Positions 1 through 12,150 of a stretch of 64,000 nt of DNA are shown here, in pieces. Source of the DNA: Acanthopleura granulata (lineage: Eukaryota; Mollusca; Polyplacophora; Chitonida; Chitonidae); NCBI GenBank assembly GCA_016165875.1, contig JABBOT010000010.1, positions 8,587,875 to 8,651,874 on the forward strand, read 5' to 3'. The notes below the pieces were generated by a model. The model did not search any database and had not been told where the DNA came from. It worked only from the letters and a program-made list of their open reading frames with translations. The stretch's first letter is position 1, and the number at the start of each line of letters is the position of its first letter. A program made the translations under genes and the position numbers.

Positions 1-336
1 GATTTCTCCACGAGAATTTTAAATGGTGCAAAATGCAACACATGATACCAAACCCATCTTTGTGGTTTTTCTCTACAAAATATAATTTGGTTCTAAGAGC
101 ACTGCTTTGAAATAATTTAACTTCGGCTTAAAATACATGTATATAGGCCTATAAATGCAATGGTTAGCATGACAGAATTCACTGTACTAACGGACCGTAG
201 CGTGGTAGCTGAAATTCTTCTTCTCATTCCGACAAATTCTTCTTTTTGTAGGCCCTCCTTTTTTGTTGGATTGTATTTGCCAATTAACATGCTTAGAATG
301 GTGACTTTCTCTGCTCTTTACTGACTCTTACTGCAG

Positions 337-3300
337 GTCTGATGACAACGTCACCGTGTCAACACAGAGGCAGAATGAGGAGACTGACACAATCCGGCTA
401 TTACACTTCAGAGCTGTCCACGCACGGAGACAGTTCAGTGATAAGATGCGCCGCTCTGTGTCTTAGTGACCCATCATGCTCCGCAATATCCATGACGTCA
501 CTAAATTCCAGCCTGGCTATGACGAGGGAAGATCGAGGTGTGGCCTGTAGAATATCAGACGGCACCGGGGAGTTTATGTCCGACAGTAAATGGTTCAGCT
601 ATACATTGCAGTCGTACCACCCTGCAGACGGTACATGCGACTCCCGCGTCATTTCAGGTAAAACTTAAATCAGTCTGACGATGTGACATGGGGCAAGTGA
701 TCGAGTGTCCATTTCTGGTAATGTGACCGGTGTTTTGAAAGCTAAACGTATGATTACTGACCCGTAAAGCCCATTTTGGTGGACGGCCGGTATATGAATG
801 TCTGTTTCGATGTCTACATTCAAGATCCAGTGATCTTTGGTTTTGGTCCTTGGACTTAGGCCTATGATCCGGGTTAAAATGTCGGGACTTCAGTCCTTGG
901 GGTTTCTGTCCTTAACCGTGTGAAGGCGTTAATTCCAGCGTAACGCCCTCCTCTAATGCTCTATAGGTCCTACTGCCGACAGATTGCAGCGTTTTATTTC
1001 ATTTCTTTATATAGACCAATTAAGCCTTTCAAATGCATAAAATAGGCCCTGCTCACCAGAGTTTCAATTGTCCACCTATAAGTTATACAATCCAACCATG
1101 TTTCGTCAAGCGCCAGTAAAATTTAGACAGAGCTTTATTTTTCAACAGAAACAACCTTCCCTGCAACAACAACAACGGAAGTCTCAACAACCCCGAGAAC
1201 ATGCCCTTCAGATTTCCTCGTCCTAGACGGAGGCTGTTACAAGTACCACACGGAAAAGAAGACCTGGATGGAGGCCAAAGCAACGTGCGAGTCGGAATCC
1301 AGTCACTTAGTGTGGCTGACGTCATTGAGGGAACATAATCAGATTGCTATTGTTATATACGGCCTCAGAGGAGGTAAGACCGCACATACACGGCGTCTTA
1401 GGAGGTAAGACTAGTCCTACTAATCGTCATGCACGGCGTCAGAGGAGGTAAGACTACACATACTGTCCGTCGTACACGGCGTCAAAGGAGGGAAGACCAC
1501 ACATAGTGACCGTTATACACGGCGTCAGAGAAGGTAAGACTACACGTACTGTCCGTCGTACACGGCGTCGGAGAAGGCAAGACTACACACACTGACCGTT
1601 ATACACGGCGTCAAAGGAGGTAATACTCATACTGGCCGTCTTATACGGCGTGAGAGGAGGTAAGACCACACATACTGACCGTTATACACGGCGTCAGAGA
1701 AGGTAAGACTACACACACTGACCGTCATATACGGCGTGAGAGGAGGTAAGACCACACATATTGACCGTTATACACGGCGTCAGAAGAGGTAAGACCACAC
1801 ATACTGACCGTTATACACGGCGTCAGAGAAGGTAAGACTACACATACGGTCCGTCATACACGGCGTCAGAGAAGGCAAGACTACATATAATGACCGTCAT
1901 ATACGGCGTCAGAGAAACGAAGACTACACATATTGACCGTTATACATGGAGTCAGCGGAGATAGGACTACACATACTAACCGTCATATTTAGCGTCCTAG
2001 GAGTTAAGACTACACATACTAACCGTCATATGTGGTGTCGTAGGAGGTAAGACTACACATGCTGACTGTCATATACGGCATCTGAGGAGGTAAGACTACA
2101 CATACTGACCCTCATATACGGCGTCAGAGAAGGTAAGACCACACATACTGGCCATTATACACGGCGTCAGAGAAGGTAAGACTACACATACTGACCGTCA
2201 TATACGGCGTCCTAGGAGGTAAGACGCCATATGCTGACCGCCATATACGCCATCTGAGGAGATAAGACTACAAATACTAACCGTCATATTTAGTGTCGTA
2301 GGAGGTAAGAGTACACATGCTGACTGTCATATACGGCATCTGAGGAGGTAAGACTACACATACTGACCATCATATACGGTGTCAGAGAAGGTAAGACTAC
2401 ACATACTGACCGTCATACACGGCGTCAGAGAAGGTAAGACTATACATACTGACCGTCATATATGGCGTCAGAGGAGGTAAGACGCCATATGCTGACCGCC
2501 ATATACGTCATCTGAGGAGATAAGACTACACATACTAACCGTCATATGCGGCGTCGTAGGAGGTAAGACTACACATACTGACTCTAATATACGGCCTCAG
2601 AGAAGGTAAGGGTACACATACTGACCGTCATATACGGCGTCAGAGAAGGTAAGACTACACATACTGACCGTCATACAGGGCTTCTGAGGAGGTAAGACTA
2701 CACATACTAACCGTCATATACGGCGTCAGGTGAGGTAAGACTACACATACACGTACCTACCGTCATACACGGCATCAGCGGAGGTAAGACACATACGTAC
2801 CCTTAAATACGGCGTCAGCGGAGGTAAGAGACATACTGACCGTAAAATACGGCGTCAGCGGAGGTAAGACACATACTGACCGTTACGTAAAGCGTCGGCG
2901 GAGGTAAGACACGTACTAACCGTTAAAGACGGCGTCAGCGGAGGTAAGAGACGTACTGACCGTTAAATACGGCGTCAGCGGAGGTAAGAGACGTACTGAC
3001 CGTTAAATGCGTTGTCAGCGGAGGTAAGAGAGGCACGGACCGTTAAATACGGCGTCAGTGAAGGTAAGACACGTACTGACCGTTAAATACGGCGTCAGCG
3101 GAGGTAAGACACTTACGGACCGTTAAATACGGCGTCAGCGGAGGTAAGACAGGTACTGACCGTTAAATACGGCGTCAGCGGAGGTAAGACACTTACGGAC
3201 CTTTAAATACGGCGTCAGCGGAGGTAAGAGACGTACGGACCGTTAAATACGGCGTCAGCGGAGGTGAGACACATACTGACTGTTAAATACGGCGTCAGCG

Positions 3301-5107
3301 GGAGTAAGACACGTACTGACCGTTAAATACGGCGTCAGTGGAGGTAAGACACGTACTGGCCGTTAAGTACGGCGTCAGCGGAGGTAAGAGACGTACTGAC
3401 CGTTAAATGCGTTGTCAGCGGAGGTAAGAGAGGCACGGACCGTTAAATACGGCGTCAGTGAAGGTAAGACACGTACTGACCGTTAAATACGGCGTCAGCG
3501 GAGGTAAGACACTTACGGACCGTTAAATACGGCGTCAGCGGAGGTAAGACAGGTACTGACCGTTAAATACGGCGTCAGCGGAGGTAAGACACTTACGGAC
3601 CTTTAAATACGGCGTCAGCGGAGGTAAGAGACGTACGGACCGTTAAATACGGCGTCAGCGGAGGTAAGACACGTACTGACCATTAAACACGGCGTCATCG
3701 GAGGTGAGACACATACTGACTGTTAAATACGGCGTCAGCGGGAGTAAGACACGTACTGGCCGTTAAATACGGCGTCAGTGGAGGTAAGACACGTACTGGC
3801 CGTTAAATACGGCGTCAGTGGAGGTAAGACACGTACTGGCCGTTAAATACGGCGTCAGTGGAGGTAAGACACGTACTGGCCGTTAAGTACGGCGTCAGCG
3901 GAGGTAAGACATACTGACCGTTAAATACCGTGTCAGCGGAGGTAAGACATGTACTGATCGTTAAATACGGCGCCTATTGCCTCCAAAAGAGAAACAAACA
4001 AAGCTTTACTGTAATAAGTTTAATGGCCTGTACATAACGTTATGAATTCGTTTTACATCAATTTGAGAGCTAAAGCTTAAATATAAAGAGAATCACCATG
4101 TCCTTGTTTAACTTATTTGCGTTGTTGGTTATACCGTGACCGTTAGTGACATGTTGTGAATTTCTTCCCAGCGGGAGTGACGTTTCACGGTGGAGGCAAT
4201 GACATGGACAATAACGGGATATGGGAATGGACAAATGGACAGCCTTTTGGTAAGCCTCAAGACCAGACTGATATTTATACCAATATTTATTTATCTTCAA
4301 TGCCTTAGTCAGTTCGAACATTCCTTACAGGTATATTTATGCGTAATACTTCTCTGTTCTAGCAATAAATCATACACTTGCTTACTCAGGTATTGCGATA
4401 ATCGCCAGATGTTTCTTGTGTAATAGCATTATCCACCTGTTCAGGTAATTAAAGATATAATACAGATATAATACTTGCGAATTGCTAATACTGTAGTTGA
4501 AGTCACAAAACGTAAGAAGATTTCGCCGATAGAAGGAGGGCCCAACCGCAATCTGATTAAAAACAAATCGAACATATTAAACCCTACACTATCAAGCATT
4601 TAACATGCATCACAAGTTACACACGCTCAGTTCACGGCGCCGAGTTAAAATGGTGACACGTACCTCGGAAGGTCCGCCAGAAACCTGCGGATGGTCGTGA
4701 AATTTTGCCCCGGACTTTGCCCGGTTTTCTCCGACCCATAATGGTGGCCGCCGTCATATAAGTGTAAATATATGTAAGTATGTCGTTAATCATCAATCAG
4801 ATTAATAAATAAATAAATCAGAATGTTGGCGTAAGCCACTGTACACTGACCGTTGCTCCCAATTATGGATCACTTTATGTAGGCCTGGGCTTCTAAATTG
4901 ATTGACAAAATAGACAGAAAGTGAATATCAAATCTTTGACATCTACGTTGAATGTATGTGTACGTTTCACTGTTGGCAGATTTCTCGCACTGGGGGGGTG
5001 CCGTTCCGACAGGTGATTGCCTGGTTGTGCCGGTGCATCCTGAGAAATGGACAACCGGAAGCTGCACGTCAGACATGCGCGAATTCATGTGTGAGATTGA
5101 TATTTGA
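337..5107 (+). CDS. PAN/apple-like plus C-type lectin domain protein, 3' four exons (partial)
   Basis: Four exons join in frame: 337-657, 1149-1373, 4172-4249 and 4980-5107 (TGA at 5105-5107). All have GT-AG borders; the three junctions within the window are phase 1. The first exon encodes a Cys-rich module (IRCAALCLSDPSCSAIS, later a Tyr/Phe-rich strand and GTCDSRV) resembling a PAN/apple fold. The second gives a Thr-rich linker, then the start of a C-type lectin domain (CPSDFLVLDGGCYKYH, W-x-EAKATCESE). The third carries the IWEWTNGQPF segment, and the fourth ends the domain with GDCLVVP, KW, SC and FMCEIDI-stop. The family usually binds glycans outside the cell. Here the usual QPD and WND calcium/sugar motifs read QPF and WTT, so classical sugar binding is doubtful. 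The 5' end, including any signal peptide, lies left of the window. The domain calls are from motif recognition; ligand and tissue are unknown. Confidence 0.82.
1352..3975 (+). repeat. Minisatellite spanning lectin exon 2 donor (43-bp then 40-bp unit, about 60 copies)
   Basis: A head-to-tail array begins inside the 3' end of the lectin exon and fills most of the 2.8-kb intron. The exon ends ATATACGGCCTCAGAGGAG and the intron starts GTAAGAC; nearly every unit repeats this as ATACGGCGTCAGAGGAG followed by GTAAGAC. The unit is about 43 bp up to roughly 2760 (with CACATACTGACCGTCAT) and about 40 bp after that (with ACGTACTGACCGTTAA). A block at 3001-3400 recurs almost unchanged from 3401, a 400-bp higher-order duplication. 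So each copy carries an exon tail plus a 5' splice-site-like sequence. Confidence 0.95.
4670..4822 (+). mobile_element. Decayed tRNA-derived SINE, 3' part
   Basis: This fragment matches the 3' half of the fuller SINE at 45.1-45.4 kb: CTGCGGATGGTCGTG, a TGCCCGGTTTTCTC segment, CCATAATGGTGGCCGCCGTC, ATATAAGTG and a terminal AAATAAATAAAT. It sits in the last intron of the lectin gene. The tRNA-related promoter part is missing. Confidence 0.7.
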
Positions 5108-5930
5108 CCAGCTTCAAGCCAGTCCAATGGGAACTGCTTGTCTCGTCTGGGCAAGGATCTCTGACCAAAAGAATCTCTGTCGCTCGTACAAAAGAATTCA
5201 CAGAAACTTAAACCCTTCATCAGAACATATCCCAAGGAAAAATCCTTTTGTGTGCTCTTTGTGGTCCACCACCCGCACAAAGATAACAACATCCTGGAAA
5301 TATGCCTACCACAATTATTCGGGTGAAAGCTATCGTGATGTCTACATGGAATTCGATGTTTGGATTTTGCGAACACTCGTTAAGCCCGCTGTGTGTCTAA
5401 CCAAGTGGGGCCATGTTACCTATGTAAGGTCGAGCATGTGCATGGGGCAACACACCGTCTTGGTTTCAGGGCTTCATACTTACTTAATTTCTTATCTTTT
5501 CAGTATGTTTGTAAAAAAAGTTGTTTATTTGATTGATGTTTTACATCGTACTGTAAAATATTTCACTATATTTCACGACTGTGCTAGCATGTTATTATGA
5601 TTGATTGATTGATATTTCAGTTACACAAATGTGGCCAGCATTATTGTGGGAGGTATTCTGACATATGGTGCATTTCTGTGTAATCAACTCCTCCTGCAAC
5701 AAGCTAGGGAAGTATCACTCTCAACGACAGAGCAGCTGAGAGCTGTCGCTTCCTGCTCTGTCGAAAAAGACCGGGATTCCAGTGCAACCACGTGTCTGAC
5801 TCAGTACTCAATATGCATAGGCGTGAGGTAACGAACATCCATTAGAACCAGTCGTCACGTTTTGACGCCGTTCGCAAAACAGCCTACCCACGTCTGACAG
5901 CTGCAAAGCAGGTGTTAGTCAGACACGATC
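5108..5930. other. 3' flank of lectin gene, no gene recognised
   Basis: The sequence downstream of the lectin stop codon is presumably 3' UTR and flank. A forward open frame of 214 codons crosses 4956-5600, but it reads the last lectin exon in the wrong frame and has no recognisable domain. A short ATTGATTGATTG run occurs near 5600. No clear AATAAA was seen close to the stop. Confidence 0.5.
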
Positions 5931-5934
5931 TGCC

Positions 5935-6262
5935 TATGTATGCGTATTTAATATACCGAGAGGTATTGCATACAGACGTCAAACCGAAAAGATGTGGATG
6001 GCGGCTGCCGACCCTCGACCGTCATCAGTGTAAGGGCGTGAGAAATGCAAAAGAGATTTATGGCCGTTTTAGAGTATCTACACCAAGGTGAAGGCAAATT
6101 ATCAAGGAACCCAGCAATGCTAATTTTAAGTGAAAGGATCTGTGGTTTTGGAGATTTAGGCGATAGAAGGGAGCAAGCAGTCCTCAGCCAGCCTTCTGCA
6201 GGCCTTTCGGTAATACCTATCAGTATATTGAATACCGATACGCATACAGACGCAGATCGTGC
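5935..6262 (+). mobile_element. Non-autonomous element with terminal inverted repeats, copy 1
   Basis: The left end (around 5938-5985) reads TATGCGTATTTAATATACC then AGGTATTGCATACAGACGTC. The right end (around 6205-6255) carries the reverse complement with small changes (GTAATACCTATCAGTATATT, ACGCATACAGAC). The inside has no coding capacity but includes a block (AGAGATTTATGGCCGTTTTA, AAGGCAAATTATCAAGGAA, GGTTTTGGAGATTTAGGCGA) that recurs at 36.2-36.5 kb (inverted) and 36.9-37.2 kb. This fits a MITE-like element; no target-site duplication was established. Confidence 0.65.
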
Positions 6263-6384
6263 CGGTTCTCTAAAAAGCCAAGCAGACCGACTTTCCACCA
6301 GCCGTCTTTCTGCACACCTTCATACTAAAAGCAGCACCTAGACACTGTTTCTTGTGGTGGCTTGTTAGTGCCATTTGATTTCAT

Positions 6385-6655
6385 TGATTTTCTTTGGCTG
6401 TTTTCTACATATACTTGTATTAAGGGGCTTATCAAGCTGTTTATGAGTAAAGATAGTTAAACACAGAAAACAGCTTTTAGCGAAAAACATTCTTTTTCAC
6501 ATTCGTAATCATTTTTTGTGGCCACTACTGTGAAAAAGAATTTTCTTCGCTAAAAAGTTAAATTCTGTGTAAACCGATCAACTAACTGTACTGATAAACA
6601 ACTTGATAAGCCGCCTAACTTGCAAGTATACATAGATAACTGCCTGAAAATAACT
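6385..6655. mobile_element. Fold-back (long palindromic) element
   Basis: Two arms pair across a centre near 6515. The outer arm CTACATATACTTG with GGGGCTTATCAAG (from about 6405) is mirrored by CTTGATAAGCC with CAAGTATACATAG (about 6600-6635). The inner arm (AGCTTTTAGCGAAAAACATT, CTTTTTCACA) is mirrored by TGTGAAAAAGAATTTTCTTC and GCTAAAAAG. The whole segment could fold into one imperfect hairpin of roughly 120 bp per arm. No coding sequence is present. It is most simply an inactive fold-back or MITE transposon. Confidence 0.7.
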
Positions 6656-7134
6656 TTATAGGGAAGAAAATTCTTTTCCACCGTCATATTTTTCATTGGT
6701 GCTAGACCAGTTTATTTCTTTTCAGCAAATTTCTTATCCTTTTAGCATATATTATTTTGATATGGGTAGCATTTTTATGTAATCAGCTCTTTTTACAGTA
6801 GGCCCCATATAAGAAGAGGCGTTTTTAGAACTCATAAGTTTTGTTGTTTATACTTTTAAGATGTCCAGGCGCAGTTTTGTCTGTTTTGTGCCGCTATACT
6901 CTGCTACTTTCACCCTTTTCCAACAGGATGCAATTCTCCCTTGAGGCTCGACCTGGATCCTTTGAATGCTTGTTTTATACCATAACTGCACAGACACATT
7001 TGGTGAAGAATCAGCCGGAAATAAACACTGCGCAACTCACTGGAGTAAAGGGTTACCACTTGCATTGCTGTGATTTCACATATTCCACTGATTTTGTTGG
7101 TCACCGGCTTAATATTTACAGGTAGCTATAAAAT

Positions 7135-8030
7135 CTCAGATCCGAGTTAAACTGGCTCCCCTTGTGTGAACAGAGATGATATTCAACAATGTCGACAGGT
7201 GTCCCCCGAGGCTCTGTCCTTGGGTCCCTACTCTTTCTTGTATATATAACTGATTTTCCTGAAAATATTATAAGTGTTTTTGCAGACGACTCGTCTTTGC
7301 AGTGTTCGTCACCTAATACCACGTAGAAACTGAAGTAGTTATGAACCATGATCCCCAAACCCTGTCTGACTGGTCTAAGCAGTGGCTTCTGAGTTTCAAC
7401 GCCCTAAAAACAACTCGTCTGAATCCTGAATTGATTATCCCACTTACTATGTCTGAGACTCAAAATCATCTTCGGCTCACATTTCCAAACTAGCTAAAAT
7501 GACATTGCCATATAGATAATATAATCAGCGCGTTTGGTAAAACCCTGCGGAAATTAAAATAAAATCTTGGTAGACATGCATCATCTACAATCTACCTCGC
7601 CTTTATATGACCATTTTTTGAATACGCTAGTACTGTATCGGATACTGCACGAAAGAACAGTCTGATCAACTAGAAAAACAGGTTATTTGCAGCAAGAACT
7701 GTTACCGGCCTCCTTTTATTCACTCCATCCAAAAACCTTTACATCGAAACTGTACGGGACACTTACGCTCACAGGCACTACCTTGCTTTAGTCAATGTGA
7801 TGCATAAACTCTTGAATGGCAATGCGCCCAATTTTATGACAGATTTATTACCTCCCTTAGTGAATCAGTTATCTCATTCTGACTTCAAAAAATCACTTAA
7901 TCTCAGTATACCAGCTTGTGAAGGTCACTAGCTCGTGAAGGCCACCAGTTTGTGAGGGCCACCAGCGAGGCCAGGAGCTTGCCCACGAATGTCTACAGAT
8001 CATAAAGTAGGTCTACTTTGGGCGCTACCT
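7135..8030 (+). pseudogene. Decayed non-LTR retrotransposon reverse transcriptase
   Basis: One frame from about 7180 reads STGVPRGSVLGSLLFLVYIT, then FADDSSLQCSS, which is the reverse transcriptase core (GVPQGS-x-LGPLLF and FADD) of LINE-type elements. It hits a stop at 7322-7324. Further fragments in other frames at about 7690-7910 (TVTGLLLFTPSKNLYIETVR, HKLLNGNAPNFM) match the C-terminal region seen in such proteins. Multiple frameshifts and stops show it is dead. The 5' part and endonuclease domain were not found, so it is probably a 5'-truncated insertion. Confidence 0.85.
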
Positions 8031-8579
8031 ATGCCAAATAGAACAAATATCACTCCAAAGCATCCAACAGCAAGTTTAACTTCTATCTAAAGACCAACAA
8101 AGAAAGATATTAAAAGTAAATCATTTATTTATATTTTCAATTCATTTTCTTCTGGCTGATTTGTCGTTACACATGCATGTCTGCACAATTAGCAAATCCT
8201 GCTTTACGTGGCATCCAATAAAATGTGAATGAATTGTCGATGGTAATATTCGCATCTAGCCCATACATACACAAGTTAAATTGGTTAGTCCAAATAAATA
8301 CTCACTACACTACACGTACACAACGAATAAATAACACGTCTGATCTATCTACATCACTGGGTTACCTAAACACGTTAATCCAAACACCTACAAGCAGATA
8401 TGAGATTAAGAAATGGCATGAATGGATCTTGGCACACAAAAATCTTTGTACTTAAATCACTGAAATTGTCATATTAAAGTTACCCTCAGTTTGCCGACTA
8501 TATTTTCCAGCAAGGTAAACATTTATTTCATGTCATTACGGTCACACTAAGTGATAGCTATTCAAGTATAAAAAGGAAA

Positions 8580-9025
8580 TTTTGTAACTGCAGACCCGAA
8601 AAGGTAATATTGTGAATCAATGATACCTTTGTTATGGTGCAGATGTCGGCTGTATTTCTGAAGTTAACGTTGTTTTCAGGCATGTCGGACAACCTTGTGG
8701 TCTAATAACCCCAAAGGGTAATTTTGTTACATGTTGTAGTGATGTATTCGTGAAAGGTTGTGAACATATATTCCCAAAATGTAATGCTGTGATTAAAGAT
8801 TCCCACTGGGAAATATAGTAGACAAATATTACCCAGTTTGTCTTGTTATTACCTGTTGTAATCACCTATTCCCATAGGTAATACTGTCGTCACATAACCT
8901 CAGAAGGCTACACTTCCACAAGGAAATGTAGTTGTCAGTCATTCCCAACAGGTTGTGTTCAAATGTTCCCCACAGGAATGTGATCAACTATATATAAAAG
9001 GTAATGTAGTGGTCAAGGCCCACTT
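8580..9025. repeat. Degenerate minisatellite, unit roughly 30-35 bp
   Basis: Variants of ATTCCCACAGGTAATGTTGT recur about every 30-35 bp (for example around 8700, 8770, 8800, 8865, 8920, 8960 and 9000), heavily diverged. No exon was recognised beside it. Period and copy number are approximate because the copies are old. Confidence 0.45.
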
Positions 9026-9029
9026 TCTT

Positions 9030-11510
9030 CGTTTTCTGCGTAAATTTCGCCTGCGGAAAAGATTACAAAAGCAATCAGGTATTTCCAGACAGGTCGTGAT
9101 CACACTGAAAGTAACCACTTCATCAACACAGAAAAGCAGTACATTAACACTCTCTCTCTCTATCTCATATCCAGAACATTCACCTTAATAAATACGTAAG
9201 AGTAAAAGCACCTAGATCAAAACATAACACGTATATGAAAGAAATCAATATCATGTGGTATAATGTGATTTACCCTCCATTATAGCAAAAGCCATTATTT
9301 TCACGTGACTTGAACCGGTTTGATGTTCAATGCTTAGAGCAGGGTTCATACCAAACACTGCAATAATGTAATAATATACTTGTGATCTTAAATAATAGAC
9401 TCAGCACTTACCAGCAGCTAATAATGATGCTTTAATGTAAATCATGCAGTTTGACATGAAGTCCTAGACACTGGGGAATTACATGTTTATGACATAAGTG
9501 CTATTCTTTATAGTGAATCATATGAACAGACTCCACTGAGAGACAACTTGCTTCATGGGTTAATGCATTAAAAACATGGAAGTATGATGTAACAAAGTGA
9601 AATACAATGCCAGTTCTAAACCACTGACACAGGATGACCAGTACGGGGAGGTAAAAACCAAAATGAGTAAAATACTCATGTATCCTACAGGAGTATAAAT
9701 TAACACAAAATGTGACACCAACAGTTAAAACCAGTTTACAGTTGTAATAAAGCTTTGCCCAATTACAAAAATCCAGGCCCAAAGCGTTCATAGTGCTGTG
9801 TCTGTACTAGTTGTTACTCTTCCCATAAAGGAGTGTGTATCCCGTCCCATCACATGTCCCCCCCTTCCTTTACAAATTACACATGAGTGTACGAAATTTC
9901 AACATGCTTCTCAAACAATACTACTAACCACAGCATTTATCATGTACAGAACCAATGGAAGAATTAAGAGATTTACATTTGCAAAACCTGGTCACAGTTG
10001 ACATGCGCCCTGTGACTGTATTCATTGAAAGCAGAAGGTTCATCTGTAATCACAGGACATCAACTCTATCACAAGATCCAATATACAAGTTACTGTTTAT
10101 ATGTCTATGTGGAAACAAACAATTAAACTTGTTATCCTTTGACCATGTCATAAACAATTTGAATGAACATAAAACATTTGATGATCTGGCAAAATGTGAC
10201 TTTAAAATCATTAACATTTTGATTTGCATGTAAATACTGGTTTCAGGCATGAACACAGAACATTCCGTTCACTACGATCGTTCTGGCATGTAGGTGATTG
10301 ATGATATAAAATATAAAATCTGTGGTTTGCATCATTAATTCCCACCAAATTTCTCATCTGTCCCAAGTTTCATGGCAATACTTATATGTACATATAAAAA
10401 CTGACAAGAGGAACTACCTTAAGTCTCTTATCAAATGAGTTTGGATGTGTAGATATGCCACAATAAAACTTTGAAACCCACATTTAATACCCAACCCTTA
10501 TGGCCATCATAAAACCAGTGGCTACACCTGCCAATGCAAGGGATGATTGAAAGATATCTACTGAACATGTAACCCTAGACTACCTTGCCTTTCTCTCACC
10601 CTCACATCCGCAAGTCTTGACGGACACTCACAGGACCAGGAGCTTTAACAGACGCTTTTGACAACGAACTTCCAGAGCTCTCTAGGGCATGTCGGTTATA
10701 ATTTAACCATTGATACCTGGTCTACATCATCGTCACAGTGCATAAAGGTATACTGAATACTGTATCATGACACAAAGGGGGTTGGCCTTACTGTATAGAG
10801 GAGACTGTTCCACGTTCCACGTCTCCAACTAAAGTCTTCAAAAAGTCTTCCCTTTTTTCAATAACCATTACAATCAATGCTGGTTTATTTATATTCTCAT
10901 CAGGTCAAATCCTGTTCCTTTCTACAAAATCTTAAAATGCAATAGTTATAGTTGTAACCATTTCATAAGAACCCAAAACAATCACGAATAATTCAAAACT
11001 TTATACCTGGATTCTTGACAAGTTACAGTTTTTCTGCTATACTAATGTCAAACAATTTGCATAGACTGTAAATCTGTGTCGAGTACTGCAACTGTTTTTA
11101 TACAAAAAGCAAGCAGCTCAGTTCATACACTTTTAAGGGCTTCATAACAATTGATCCCAATACCTAATTGCACATAATCCTAAGTAGAAAACCTTTACCA
11201 TTACATATTGATATTTCTACATTTTAAAGGGAACTTGTTGAAGGTACAGAAATTGGACTTGACCTCTTCACCATATACACAGGCTTGTGTGAGATTGGTA
11301 AAGAGACTAGCGGGTTATCTCTGCTTTAACATTTCTCAGATACTTCTGTCTTATAATCTTATCTTGTCACATCAATCTATTATGGCATAGATCTTAACAT
11401 TTATCTAATTTTGACTTCTTTAATGCAGTTCTGTAGACTTCATAACTGCCTTTCTTCAATATTAGCTAATTTCCAACCAGCAATTACTATATCCTGGAAC
11501 AGTTATTGAT
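9030..11510. other. No gene recognised; region 3' of WDR81
   Basis: This AT-rich sequence lies downstream of the WDR81 stop codon on the minus strand and may include its 3' UTR. Open frames here are short, overlap on both strands and show no domain or splice pattern I can defend. Confidence 0.5.
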
Positions 11511-11514
11511 ACTG

Positions 11515-12150
11515 GTTCAGGTGTTGATGTCACACAGCTGCCTGATGGTGTCAGCATAGCTTTTTGATGATGTTGATGTCAGCAGAGCTGTATGATGGTG
11601 CTGATATCAGCATAGCTGTCTGATGGTATGGAGGTCAGCTCAGTTGCCTGATGGTGTGGATGTCAGCACTGATGTCTGATGGTGTAGATGTCAGTACATC
11701 TGTCTGATGATGCTGATAGCACATCTGTTTGATGATGTTGATGTCTGCATAGCAGTATGATAGTGCTGAGGTCAGCACAGCTGTCTGATGGTGTTTATGT
11801 CAGCACAGTAGTCTCATAGTGTTGATGTTAGCATAGCTGTTTGATGGTATTGATGCCAGTATAGCTGTCTGATGGTGACGTCAGCTTAGCTGTCTGATGG
11901 TACTGACGTCAGCACATGTGTCTGATGATGTGGATGTCAGCACAACGGTCTGATGGCGTTGATGTCAGCACAGCAGTCTGATGTTGTTGGTGTCAAACAG
12001 CTATCTGATGGTTCTGATGTCCGAACATCTGTCTGACGATGTGGATGTCAGCACAGCTGTCTGCTGGTGTTAATGTCAGCATAGCTGTTTGATGGTGCTG
12101 ATGTCAGTACAGCTCTCTGATGGTGTGGATGTCAACACAGCAGTCTGATT
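11515..12150 (-). repeat. Minisatellite spanning the WDR81 stop codon (about 28-bp unit, about 22 copies)
   Basis: On the minus strand the last WDR81 codons are ATCAGACTGCTGTGTTGA, ending in the stop at 12134-12132. From there the sequence continues as about 22 tandem variants of CACCATCAGACAGCTGTG followed by CTGACATCAA. The unit therefore contains a diverged copy of the terminal codons IRLLC-stop plus the first bases of the 3' UTR. The array would lie in the 3' UTR of the mRNA. Confidence 0.9.

Noticed and set aside
1373..3975. Possible CRISPR array because of regular spacing
   Set aside because: Units are contiguous and similar throughout, without unique spacers, and the locus is a eukaryotic intron.
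4956..5600. Plus-strand open frame of 214 codons
   Set aside because: It overlaps the last lectin exon in a different frame and shows no domain; the lectin frame joins in phase to the upstream exons.
9955..10256. Overlapping open frames on both strands near 10 kb as a possible gene
   Set aside because: No domain, no splice pattern, AT-rich composition and mirror frames on both strands; most likely chance.
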